64,000 bases of DNA from Glandiceps talaboti. Taxonomy: Eukaryota > Hemichordata > Enteropneusta > Spengelidae. The stretch is taken from positions 25,969,449 through 26,033,448 of the forward strand of contig NC_135553.1 of the NCBI RefSeq assembly GCF_964340395.1, read 5' to 3'. Shown here in pieces: positions 26,501-39,200 of the stretch. The notes under the pieces are model-generated. The model did not search any database and was not told the DNA's origin. It was given only the letters and a program-made list of their open reading frames with translations. The first letter of the stretch is position 1, and every line of letters begins with the position of its first letter. The translations under genes and the position numbers were made by a program.

Positions 26501-27193
26501 ACGATGGGAGAAAGTGAAGAATGTATTACGATGGACCTCCAGTTATCAACCTGGGAAAGGATCTGATGTCAGACATATAGGAGGTGAACCAGATGATGTC
26601 ACACTATGGGAAGGACTTAGTTACTATTACAAGGCACCTGTCTCTAAGTTCTATTTTAGTACAGTAAGTGACTCCACTGTATCTTGTATTCATTACAAGT
26701 CAAAGTCTATTTTTGACTCATATTTCAAACACAGCAGAATCAGTGACGTAGATGTGCATTGTCATGATATAGAACGACCAGAGTATATATTCCATATTTT
26801 TGTTCAACTTGGCTCATGCATGGTATAATACAGAATACATTGGAGTTGCCAATGATTTGAACTTAGGCAGAAGTGACAATACTTACTAGGCAACTTTTAA
26901 TAATTACATTGACAATGTTAGCAGACCATACAATTACACTAACAATACCAAGAGAAGCAGTTGACAGTATTATTAGGGACAAGTTAGTTATTAGGTAGAC
27001 AAAAAAATATTTAGGTATTCAAATTTAGAAATTCACTGACTGAATTTTGACAAAGTAAGTTTCATATATTATTTATAAAAATGAAAATTAATTCAATTGC
27101 TTCTAAAGTGTTTAGTGTACCCAAGTGAATATCTAACATACTGATGTTTGTATGTATGTATGTATGTATGTATGTATGTATGTATGTATGTAT

Positions 27194-27224
<31 letters not shown>

Positions 27225-30200
27225 TTATTTATTTATTGAACAGATTTGCTTGTTTCTTTTATGTGTCGGCAGATCTTGTATATTGCGCTATTGTTCCTGT
27301 TCAGTTGGTTCATATTAACTGATTTACGACCAGCCAGTGAGAACAACTCACCTAGTGTGGTAGAATGGATTGTGATTGCATGGGTGGCTACACTTATGGT
27401 GGAAGAAATAAGACAGGTAAATTAGCATTTCAGAGACCTTATTTATGACAGTTGTCTGTAAAGGGACATTGACCATTTCATTTACTAGAGTTTTTGCTAA
27501 GGTCGGGGAACCCCGTTATATGTAACAGAAAGGAGAAAACAAAAGGCAGTGTTTCTTTTAGACTCTATGGTAATTGTGTATGGGAACCTGGGTAAAATGA
27601 CGAGAGATCCTGATAAACTTTATGTAATGAACATTTTCATGAGATAAAATTGTCCAATTTTGCAAAATGAAGAGTGGCTTTTTAAGAATTTACTCTTCTA
27701 TTGCTTGATAGATGTTTCGTGGTGGTCAAATAGTTAGTGTGAGCAGCTTGGAATCTGCAGGTTGCCAGTTTGTGTGTCTTGTTGCTGTCGTTTCTTTCAA
27801 TATATCTAAAATCATTTGGTGAAAAAACAATTGTGCTCAAGCCGACTCAGTTGTATAATTTGGGACTGGGTGGGATAGAGATTGAAATTGAATGTCTTAA
27901 TCCTGTGTACTTATAGAATCGGCATTGGGTTATATGTGTCCCAAGAAGCTGAGGAATATACAGAGCCTTTGTGTTGATACAGGTCCATGCCAGGGATAAT
28001 ATTTGTAAAGAGCTTTGGGCATAGTGTTGGAAAGCATTACATAGAAATTAACATTATTATGATGATGATGAGGATGAGGATGATTGTATAGTATTTTTAA
28101 CATTGCAATACATCAGTAACTTTTATGACTGTGGAAATAGAGGTTTTGATGTACTGAGATGAACACAAACTGAAACTATTATTGTGACATGTTCACATAA
28201 GCTGTTGAATGAACAGTAGGTTTAATTTATACTCTCAGTAGGGTGGCATTTCTGATAACTTGTTTTTCTCAAGTGGCCACACCCTATCTTGATTACAGGG
28301 TGACTATCTCCACATGACAGAGACACCACAATCACAATCACTTATTTGTGAAACCTATGACATTGAGCAACAATGGTTTTAGTTGTTGTCTTAGTAAACT
28401 GAAACTTTGATTGCCAGAGTAGTATTTGTATCACCTCATTGTTATACATTTGTATTTCACACTGTGTGAATGAACCCCCAATCTATTATTGATTTAATCT
28501 CTCCAATAGATACATGTAAAGGAACCAAAGTCTGCATTCTACAGGATATGGAGCTGGGCTTCAGATGCATGGAATATCTTTGACTTTCTAATGTTTGTGT
28601 TTTTCATCATCTCTGTCATACTGCGATTCACACTCAGTAGTGATAACTTCTACATAGCAAGGATCATCTACTGTATCACCATGATGTTGTTCTATTTTCG
28701 GCTTTTACACATGGGATTTGTACAGAAAGACATCGGACCCAAAATCATCATGATTTTCAAAATGGTAAGATACAAATAAACTGTATAGAAGTAAACTAAG
28801 AATGTAAACTCAAAGATTTGTGTGTAGTCTAGTTACTAGATGTGTGGCAATTCTGCTAACTTTAAAAGTGACCATATAACACCAAAGGTACTGTATTGTT
28901 GAGTACACCAAAGGTATTGTATTCTTGAGTGCACCAGAGGTATTGTATTGTTGAGTACACCAAAGGTACTGTATTGTTGAGTACACCAAAGGTATTGTAT
29001 TGTTGAGTGCACCAAAGGTATTGTATTGTTGAGTACACCAAAGGTATTGTACTGTTGATTGCACCAAAGGTATTGTATTGTTGAGTACACCAAAGGTACT
29101 GTATTGTTGAGTACACCAAAGGTACTGTATTGTTGAGTACACCAAAGGTACTGTATTGTTGAGTGCACCAAAGGTACTGTATTGTTGAGTGCACCAAAGG
29201 TACTGTATTGTTGAGTGCACCAAAGTTACTGTATTGTTGAGTACACCAAAGGTACTGTATTGTTGAGTGCACCAGAGGTATTGTATTGTTGAGTGCACCA
29301 GAGGTACTGTATTGTTGAGTACACCAAAGGTATTGTATTGTTGAGTGCAACAGAGGTACTGTACTGTTGAGTGCACCAGAGGTATTGCACTGTTGAGTGC
29401 ACCAGAGGTACTGTATTGTTGAGTGCACCAGAGGTACTGTATTGCTGAGTGCACCAGAAGTATTGTACTGTTGAATGTACCAGAGGTGTTGTATTGTTTA
29501 GTGCACCAAAGGTACTCTATTGTTGAGTGCACCAGAAGTATTGTATTGTTGAGTGCACCAGAGGTATTGTATTGTTGAGTGCACCAAAGGTATTGTATTG
29601 TTGAGTGCACCAAAGGTACTGTATTGTTGAGTGCACCAGAGGCATTGTATTGTTTAGTGCACCAAAGGTATTGTATTGTTGAGTGCACCAAATGTACTGT
29701 ATTGTTGAGTGCACCAGAGGTATTGTATTGTTGAGTGCACCAGAGGTATTGTATTGTTGAGTGCACCAGAGGTACTGTATTGTTGAGTGCACCAAAGGTA
29801 CTGTATTGTTGAGTGCACCAAAGGTACTGTATTGTTGAGTGCACCAAAGGCATTGTATTGTTGAGTGCACCAGAGGTATTGTATTGTTGAGTGCACCAAA
29901 GGTACTGTATTGTTGAGTGCACCAAAGGTACTGTATTGTTGAGTGCACCAAAGGTACTGTGTTGTTGAGTGCACCAGAGGTACTGTATTGTTGAGTGCAC
30001 CAGAGGTATTGTATTGTTGAGTGCACCAAAGGTATTGTATTGTTTAGTGCACCAAAGGTACTGTATTGTTGAGTGCACCAGAGGTATTGTATTGTTGAGT
30101 GCACCAGAGGTATTGTATTGTTGAGTGCACCAAAGGTATTGTATTGTTTAGTGCACCAAAGGTATTGTATTGTTGAGTGCACCAGAGGTATTGTATTGTT

Positions 30201-33200
30201 GAGTGCACCAAAGGTATTGTATTGTTGAGTGCACCAGAGATATTGTATTGTTGAGTACACAAGAGGTATTGTATTGTTGAGTGCACCAGAGGTACTGTAT
30301 TGTTGAGTGCACAAGAGGTACTGTATTGTTGAGTGCACCAGAGGTATTGTATTGTTGAGTGCACCAGAGGTATTGTATTGTTGAGTGCACCAGAGGTATT
30401 GTATTGTTGAGTGCACCAAAGGTATTGTATTGTTTAGTGCACCAAAGGTACTGTATTGTTGAGTGCACCAGAGGTATTGTATTGTTGAGTGCACCAGAGG
30501 TATTGTATTGTTGAGTGCACCAAAGGTATTGTATTGTTTAGTGCACCAAAGGTATTGTATTGTTGAGTGCACCAGAGGTATTGTATTGTTGAGTGCACCA
30601 AAGGTATTGTATTGTTGAGTGCACCAGAGATATTGTATTGTTGAGTGCACAAGAGGTATTGTATTGTTGAGTGCACCAGAGGTACTGTATTGTTGAGTGC
30701 ACAAGAGGTACTGTATTGTTGAGTGCACCAGAGGTATTGTATTGTTGAGTGCACCAGAGGTATTGTATTGTTGAGTGCACCAAAGGTATTGTATTGTTTA
30801 GTGCACCAAAGGTATTGTATTGTTGAGTGCACCAAAGGTACTGTATTGTTGAGTGCACCAGAAGTATTGTATTGTTGAGTGCACCAGAGGTATCGTACTG
30901 TTGAGTGCACCAGAGGTACTGTACTGTTGAGTGCACCAGAAGTTCTGTACTGTTGAGTGCACCAGAAGTACTGTACTTTGAGTGCACCAGAGGTATTGTA
31001 TTGTTGAGTGCACCAAAGGTACTGTATTGTTGAGTGCACCAGAGGTATCGTACTGTTGAGTGCACCAGAGGTACTGTACTGTTGAGTGCACCAGAAGTTC
31101 TGTACTGTTGAGTGCACCAGAAGTACTGTACTTTGAGTGCACCAGAGGTATTGTATTGTTGAGTGCATCAGAGGTATTGTACTGTTGAGTGCACCAGAGG
31201 TACTGTCACCCTTTGACTTTTGTTCGACAACCTTCCAGTGTTTTTGCTAAGGGCAGTAAGTAGGTAAAAGCTACCATAGTTCCCATGTCATTTTACCTGG
31301 GTTCCAAACAAAATTGCCATAGAGTCTATGGGGGAAATACTGCCATTTTTACCCCTTTCTGTGACCAGAGGTCTCCAACCAAGTGCAGACCCTGGGGTCT
31401 TACTACAAGACTGATAATAGTACCCTAGTTGCATCATGTACTTTATAGATGGTTTTGGTGTATGGTTTTAAATTTAAATACAACATTCAACTAACAAAAT
31501 TCTTCTTCAACACAAACAATCAAAATACTATCCAACAGTATTTATACTATTTGACAGGCAAAGGTATCCAAAAAACTGAACTGTGACAAGTAAAGGGACT
31601 ATAACAAGAACCAAAACTTCCCTAAATTATTCAAACTGAGCCACAAAAAATGTATACATTGACTGCTAAGTGGACTTTCCATGAGATTATAAAAAAAATT
31701 TTCAATAATTTGCTATTAAGTATTACATTTACCATTCATCAAGTGTTTTCTTTCTCTTCCTGTTTCAGTTAAAAGATCTGATGTACTTTCTGGTCATTCT
31801 TGTAATCTTTATCCTAAGTTTTGGTATTGCAAATGAAGCTATACTCTATCCTAATATGGAGCCTAACTTGCTGGTTATCTTCAAGTCTATCTATAAACCC
31901 TACTGGCAGCTGTATGGAGAACTTTTCCTGGAAGAAATTGAAGGTACTTGTAGAAGACAAAAAGGGGCTTATTATCTCCAAGCATTGATTGACAAATTTA
32001 CAGAAGAAAGATCCATAATACATCATATCATGAATACCCACTTTGCAGTCATTTTTTAAAGAAGTGTCACCAAAGGGTACCTTAAATAAGAGCCAAATCA
32101 CATGGCAATGCTAACCCAGTCAATTAAATGTGGCTGAAAGAACTGCTAGAAAATTACTTGCTTGCTAGCAGAATGTTTTAACTGGTTTTGTTGGGAAAAC
32201 TGGAAAATTATTATTTTTTTAAAAAGAGATTGAATAATTGCACTAACAACCATGGTCCTCACTTGGAGTCTCAGAGGGAACACCACTCCAGGAAATAGAT
32301 TATTTTCATATTTTTTATGAACTTTGGGTTCTAGAGAGTCATTTCATGATTTCATATCTGATTTCATGGTATTTAAGTTTGAATGCCACTATAATGTCTA
32401 ATGCCCCTAGAGCCTTCTATCTATTTAGCATCTATTTACTAGAGCCTTCCATCTGTATAGCATCTATTCACTAGAGCCTTCTATCTGTATAGCATCTATT
32501 GACTAGAGCCTTCTATCTGTATAGCATCTATTGACTAGAGCCTTCTATCTGTATAGCATCTATTCACTAGAGCCTTCTATCTATATAGCATCTATTGACT
32601 AGAGCCTTCTATCTGTATAGCATCTATTTGCTAGAGCCTTCTATCTATATAGCATCTATTGACTAGAGCCTTCTATCTGTATAGCATCTATTGACTAGAG
32701 CCTTCTATCTATATAGCATCTATTGACTAGAGCCTTCTATCTGTATAGCATCTATTCACTAGAGCCTTCTATCTGTATAGCATCTATTCACTAGAGCCTT
32801 CTATCTGTATAGCATCTATTCACTAGAGCCTTCTATCTGTATAGCATCTATTGACTAGAGCCTTCTATCTGTATAGCATCTATTGACTAGAGCCTTCTAT
32901 CTGTATAGCATCTATTGACTAGAGCCTTCTATCTGTATAGCATCTATTCACTAGAGCCTTCTATCTGTATAGCATCTATTCACTAGAGCCTTCTATCTGT
33001 ATAGCATCTATTGACTAGAGCCTTCTATCTATATAGCATCTATTGACTAGAGCCTTCTATCTGTATAGCATCTATTGACTAGAGCCTTCTATCTGTATAG
33101 CATCTATTGACTAGAGCCTTCTATCTGTATAGCATCTATTGACTAGAGCCTTCTATCTGTATAGCATCTATTCACTAGAGCCTTCTATCTGTATAGCATC

Positions 33201-36200
33201 TATTCACTAGAGCCTTCTATCTGTATAGCATCTATTGACTAGAGCCTTCTATCTATATAGCATCTATTCACTAGAGCCTTCTATCTGTATAGCATCTATT
33301 TACTAGAGCCTTCTATCTATATAGCATCTATTGACTAGAGCCTTCTATCTATATAGCATCTATTGACTAGAGCCTTCTATCTGTATAGCATCTATTTGCT
33401 AGAGCCTTCTATCTGTATAGCATCTATTGACTAGAGCCTTCTATCTGTATAGCATCTATTGACTAGAGCCTTCTATCTGTATAGCATCTATTCACTAGAG
33501 CCTTCTATCTGTATAGCATCTATTTACTAGAGCCTTCTATCGGTATAGCATCTATTGACTAGAGCCTTCTATCTATATAGCATCTATTGACTAGAGCCTT
33601 CTATCTATATAGCATCTATTCACTAGAGCCTTCTATCTGTATAGCATCTATTTACTAGAGCCTTCTATCTATATAGCATCTATTGACTAGAGCCTTCTAT
33701 CTATATAGCATCTATTGACTAGAGCCTTCTATCTGTATAGCATCTATTTGCTAGAGCCTTCTATCTGTATAGCATCTATTGACTAGAGCCTTCTATCTGT
33801 ATAGCATCTATTGACTAGAGCCTTCTATCTATATAGCATCTATTGACTAGAGCCTTCTATCTGTATAGCATCTATTGACTAGAGCCTTCTATCTGTATAG
33901 CATCTATTGACTAGAGCCTTCTATCTGTATAGCATCTATTGACTAGAGCCTTATATCTGTATAGCATCTATTGACTAGAGCCTTCTATCTATATAGCATC
34001 TATTTGCTAGAGCCTTCTATCTGTATAGCATCTATTGACTAGAGCCTTCTATCTGTATAGCATCTATTGACTAGAGCCTTCTATCTGTATAGCATCTATT
34101 GACTAGAGCCTTCTATCTATATAGCATCTATTGACTAGAGCCTTCTATCTGTATAGCATCTATTGACTAGAGCCTTCTATCTATATAGCATCTATTGACT
34201 AGAGCCTTCTATCTGTATAGCATCTATTGACTAGAGCCTTCTATCTATATAGCATCTATTGACTAGAGCCTTCTATCTGTATAGCATCTATTGACTAGAG
34301 CCTTCTATCTGTATAGCATCTATTCACTAGAGCCTTCTATCTGTATAGCATCTATTTACTAGAGCCTTCTATCTGTATAGCATCTATTGACTAGAGCCTT
34401 CTATCTGTATAGCATCTATTCACTAGAGCCTTCTATCTGTATAGCATCTATTGACTAGAGCCTTCTATCTGTATAGCATCTATTCACTAGAGCCTTCTAT
34501 CTGTATAGCATCTATTCACTAGAGCCTTCTATCTGTATAGCATCTATTGACTAGAGCCTTCTATCTATATAGCATCTATTTACTAGAGCCTTCTATCTGT
34601 ATAGCATCTATTCACTAGAGCCTTCTATCTGTATAGCATCTATTGACTAGAGCCTTCTATCTATATAGCATCTATTGACTAGAGCCTTCTATCTGTATAG
34701 CATCTATTCACTAGAGCCTTCTATCTGTATAGCATCTATTGACTTCATGTCATATTGGAAACTGACATGCTTTGAATTAATTGGTTGATCACTGATGTTT
34801 AATTAGCATACAATCACTACAATTGTCTGTTATTTGATGTCATTTCCAGGATTAGAGAATGATACCTGTTATGAGGATCCAAGGTATATGGGTAGATGTC
34901 CTGAGACAGAGCAATATTCATGGGTTGCACCTGTACTCACAGCAATCTACATGTTAATCTCTAATATCTTACTTATCAATCTACTCATTGCTATGTTCAG
35001 GTAAGTTAATGTTGTAGAATCACAACCCCCTCCCCTCAGTATCTTAGAATCACAACCCCCTCCCCCAATGTCTTACAATCACCCCCCCCCCCCCCCGTCT
35101 TAGAATCACAAACCCCCAATGTCTTAGAATCACAAAACCCCAGTGTCTAGAAACGCAAACCCCCAGTGTCTAGAATCTCAAATCCCCAGTGTCTAGAATC
35201 ACAAAACCCCAGTGTCTAGAATCTAAAACCCCCAGTGTCTAGAATCTACAACCCCCAGTGTCTAGAATCACAAACCCCCAGTGTCTAGAAACTCAAACCC
35301 CCAATGTCTGGAATCCCCAGTGTCTAGAACCACAAACTCCAGTGTGTAGAATCACAAAACCCCCAGTGTCTTGAATCTAAAACCCCCAGTGTCTAGAATC
35401 TCAAATCCCCAGTGTCTAGAATCACAAAACCCCCAGTGTCTAGAATCACAAACCCCCAGTGTCTAGAATCACAAACCCCCAGTGTCTAGAAACTCAAACC
35501 CCAATGTCTGGAATCCCCAGTGTCTAGAACCACAAACTCCAGTGTGTAGAATCACAAAACCCCCAGTGTCTTGAATCTAAAACCCCCAGTGTCTAGAATC
35601 TCAAATCCCCAGTGTCTAGAATCACAAAACCCCCAGTGTCTAGAATCACAAACCCCCAGTGTTTAGAATCTCAAACCCACAATGTCTAGAATCACAAAAC
35701 CCCAGTGTCTAGAATCTCAAATCCCCAGTGTCTAGAATCTAAAACCCCCAGTGTCTAGAATCACAAACCCCCAGTGTCTAGAATCTCAAACCCCCAGTGT
35801 CTAGAATCTCAAATCCCCAGTGTCTAGAATCTACAACCCCTCAGTGTCTAGAATCTAAAACCCCCAGTGTCTAGAATCTAAAACCCCCGGTGTCTAGAAT
35901 CACAAACCCCATTGTCTAGAATCACAAACCCTCAGTGTCTAGAATCTCAAATCCCCAGTGTCTAGAATCTACAACCCCCAGTGTCTAGAATCACAAACCC
36001 CCAATGTCTGGAATCCCCAGTGTCTAGAATCACAAAACCCCACTGTCTAGAATCTCAAACCCCCAGTGTCTAGAACCACAAACCCCCAGTGTCTAGAATC
36101 ACAAAACCCCAGTGTCTAGAATCTCAGACCCCCAGTGTCTAGAATCTCAAACCCCCAGTGTCTAGAATCTCAAATCCCCAGTGTCTAGAATCTAAAACCC

Positions 36201-39200
36201 CCAGTGTCTAGAATCACAAACCCCCAGTGTCTAGAATCTCAAACCCCCAGTGTCTAGAATCTCAAATCCCCAGTGTCTAGAATCTACAACCCCTCAGTGT
36301 CTAGAATCTAAAACCCCCAGTGTCTAGAATCTACAACCCCCAGTGTCTAGAATCACAAACCCCCAGTGTCTAGAAACTCAAACCCCCAATGTCTGGAATC
36401 CCCAGTGTCTAGAACCACAAACTCCAGTGTGTAGAATCACAAAACCCCCAGTGTCTTGAATCTAAAACCCCCAGTGTCTAGAATCTCAAATCCCCAGTGT
36501 CTAGAATCACAAAACCCCCAGTGTCTAGAATCACAAACCCCCAGTGTCTAGAATCACAAAACCCCAGTGTCTAGAATCTCAGACCCCCAATGTCTGGAAT
36601 CTCAAACCCCCAGTGTCTAGAATCTCAAATCCCCAGTGTCTAGAATCACAAACCCTCAGTGTCTAGAATCACAAAACCCCACTGTCTAGAATCTCAGACC
36701 CCCAGTGTCTAGAACCACAAACCCCCAGTGTCTAGAATCACAAAACCCCAGTGTCTAGAATCTAAAACCCCCAGTGTCTAGAATCTCAAATCCCCAGTGT
36801 CTAGAATCACATTAAACCCTCAGTGTCTAGAATCTCAAATCCCCAGTGTCTAGAATCTAAAAACCCCAGTGTCTAGAATCTCAAACCCCCAGTGTCTAGA
36901 ACCACAAACCCCCAGTGTCTAGAACCACAAACCCACAATGTCTAGAATCACAAACCCCCAATGCCTAGAATCTCAGACCCCCAGTGTCTAGAATCACAAA
37001 ACCCCAGTGTCTAGAATCTACAACCCCCAGTGTCTAGAACCACAAACCCCCAGTGTTTAGAATCTCAAATTCCCAGTGTTTAGAATCTCAAATCCCCAGT
37101 GTCTAGAATTTAAAACCCCCAGTGTCTAGAATCTCAAATCCCCAGTGTCTAGAATCTCAAATCCCCAGTGTCTGTGATAAAATGGCTCACATAAATCAGG
37201 TTACTTTGCCTCTGTGATGATCTGGTCTTTAGTATAAACTAACACACAAAGATGATAAGTATGTGTCTGATGTTCAGTAATAAATAATGAAAAGACAGCC
37301 AGACTGTAACAAATGAAAACACTAATGACAAAAAAATATGGTAAGTAAAACAATTCAAGCCTTCTGTCTGATCTGATCAGATTTTAATTTGGTTGGTTAT
37401 ATACATGTGGTGTCATGATGGTCAAATGACGGTCAGCTTGGAATCTCCTGGTTACAGGTTCAAGCCTTGCCACTGCCATTTCTGAAAGTCCTAGGGAAAG
37501 ATTTAAACCAAAGTTGTGCCCCAGTTAACTCAGCTGTATAATTGGCAACCTCATAGGATAAAGGTTGCCATGTGAAGGTTTTCCTGTAATCCTATGTACT
37601 TACAGAGGTTGTAATGGATTGCCTGCTTCACTGGCAGTTGAGGAATTGTGAATGGCCATTGTGCCACTGTAGGTCCATGCCAGGAGGTAATAATTATAAA
37701 GTACTCTGAACACAATATTGGAAAGCACTATTTAAAAAATAAAATTATTAATGTTATGCACTGATATTTGATAATCAGTTTGCCATGTTTTTTCTGTCAG
37801 TTTTACATTTCAGAAAGTCCAGGAGAAATCGGAGACAATCTGGCGGTATTACCGGTATGAATTAATCAGTGAATATTTTGACAGACCAGCACTAGCACCA
37901 CCATTGATCATTATCAACCATTTGTACAGATTCTGTAAGATGTGCTGGTACAAGATTGACCTTAATAGAAAACTGACAAGTAAGTAGCACCTTGTCTGTT
38001 AAGTATGTTGTGTTGTGTCAGGGCACCCTCATTCCCTTTCACATCAGTATTGACTGGAGCCTTTCCTAGCATTAGGCAATCAGACTAAGGGCATGTAGAG
38101 GTCCAAACTCAGATAGTGTAGAGGTCCTAACTCAGATCATATAGAGGTCCAAACTCAGATCATGTAGAGGTCCTAACTCAGATCATGTAGAGGTCCAAAC
38201 TAAGAGAATGTAGAGGTCCAAACTCAGATCATGTACAGGTCCAAACTCAGATCATGTAGAGGTCCAAACTAAGAGAATGTAGAGGTCCAAACTCAGATCA
38301 TGTAGAGGTCCTAATTCAGAGTGTATAGAGGTCCTAATTCAGGGTGTATAGAGGTCCAAACTCAGAGTGTGTAGACGTCCTAACTCAGAGCATGTAGAGG
38401 TCCTAACTCAGAGAATGTAGAGGTCCTAACTCAGAGAATGTAGAGGTCCTAACTCAGAGCATGTAGAGGTCCTAACTCAGAGAATGTAGAGGTCCTAACT
38501 CAGAGAATGTAGAGGTCCAAACTCGGAGCATTGAGTTTTTACCTTGTATATAAGTCATCATTAATTGCTATTGTACATGGTTCATTGAACTTTTGATATA
38601 CCCAGGTCAGTGATTCTCTGAAGGAATGGTGCCCTAGGAAATATTGAAATACTCTACAGATGAAATTGAGTAATGTTGAATGAGATGTAATACTAGTGAA
38701 GATCAGAGAAAAACTAGTTATTGTGACTTCATCAATTATCAACAGTGGTGTTTCAGAGATAATGTATTTGCTGGTTTCCATGAAGGCATTCTTTATCTGA
38801 TTTCAAACTGTCTTCTGGTGTATTTCACAGAGGCTGAACAATCGTTACCTGCAACAGACAGAGAAAAGAAGAAGGAAGATATTATGAATGCTCATAACAC
38901 AATGATATCACATTGTTTGAGTAAGTTATACACACCATATTGTACTAAAACATTAAAAATTATATAATTTTAGTATTTGCAAGAAACATGTAAAACTGAT
39001 AGACTGACATCTTTATCATGCATTTAGGCTTGTGATTGTTTGTCAATAAATAATTAGTGACAGGCTCTCAGACTCTGTATGTTGTCAATTTGAGCCTCTT
39101 AGCTTTGTAACTTTTCCTGGTGTAAGTCCTTGAGTGAGATTTGAACCATGATTGTACCCCAGTCAACCCAGCTATATAAATGGAGACCTGGTAGGATAGA

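Noticed and set aside
28810-31168. Long minus-strand open frames (up to 422 codons) with HSTIQYLWCTQQ repeats
   Set aside because: They are translations of the 26-bp minisatellite inside intron 17 of the plus-strand gene. The unit simply lacks stops, and no domain or start context supports a protein.
32407-37174. CRISPR-like regular repeats
   Set aside because: There are no unique spacers between repeats. Units are contiguous minisatellites in introns of an animal gene.
37440-37480. tRNA gene suggested by a box B match AGGTTCAAGCC
   Set aside because: No cloverleaf can be drawn, and the segment belongs to a SINE repeated at 27700 and 39075.
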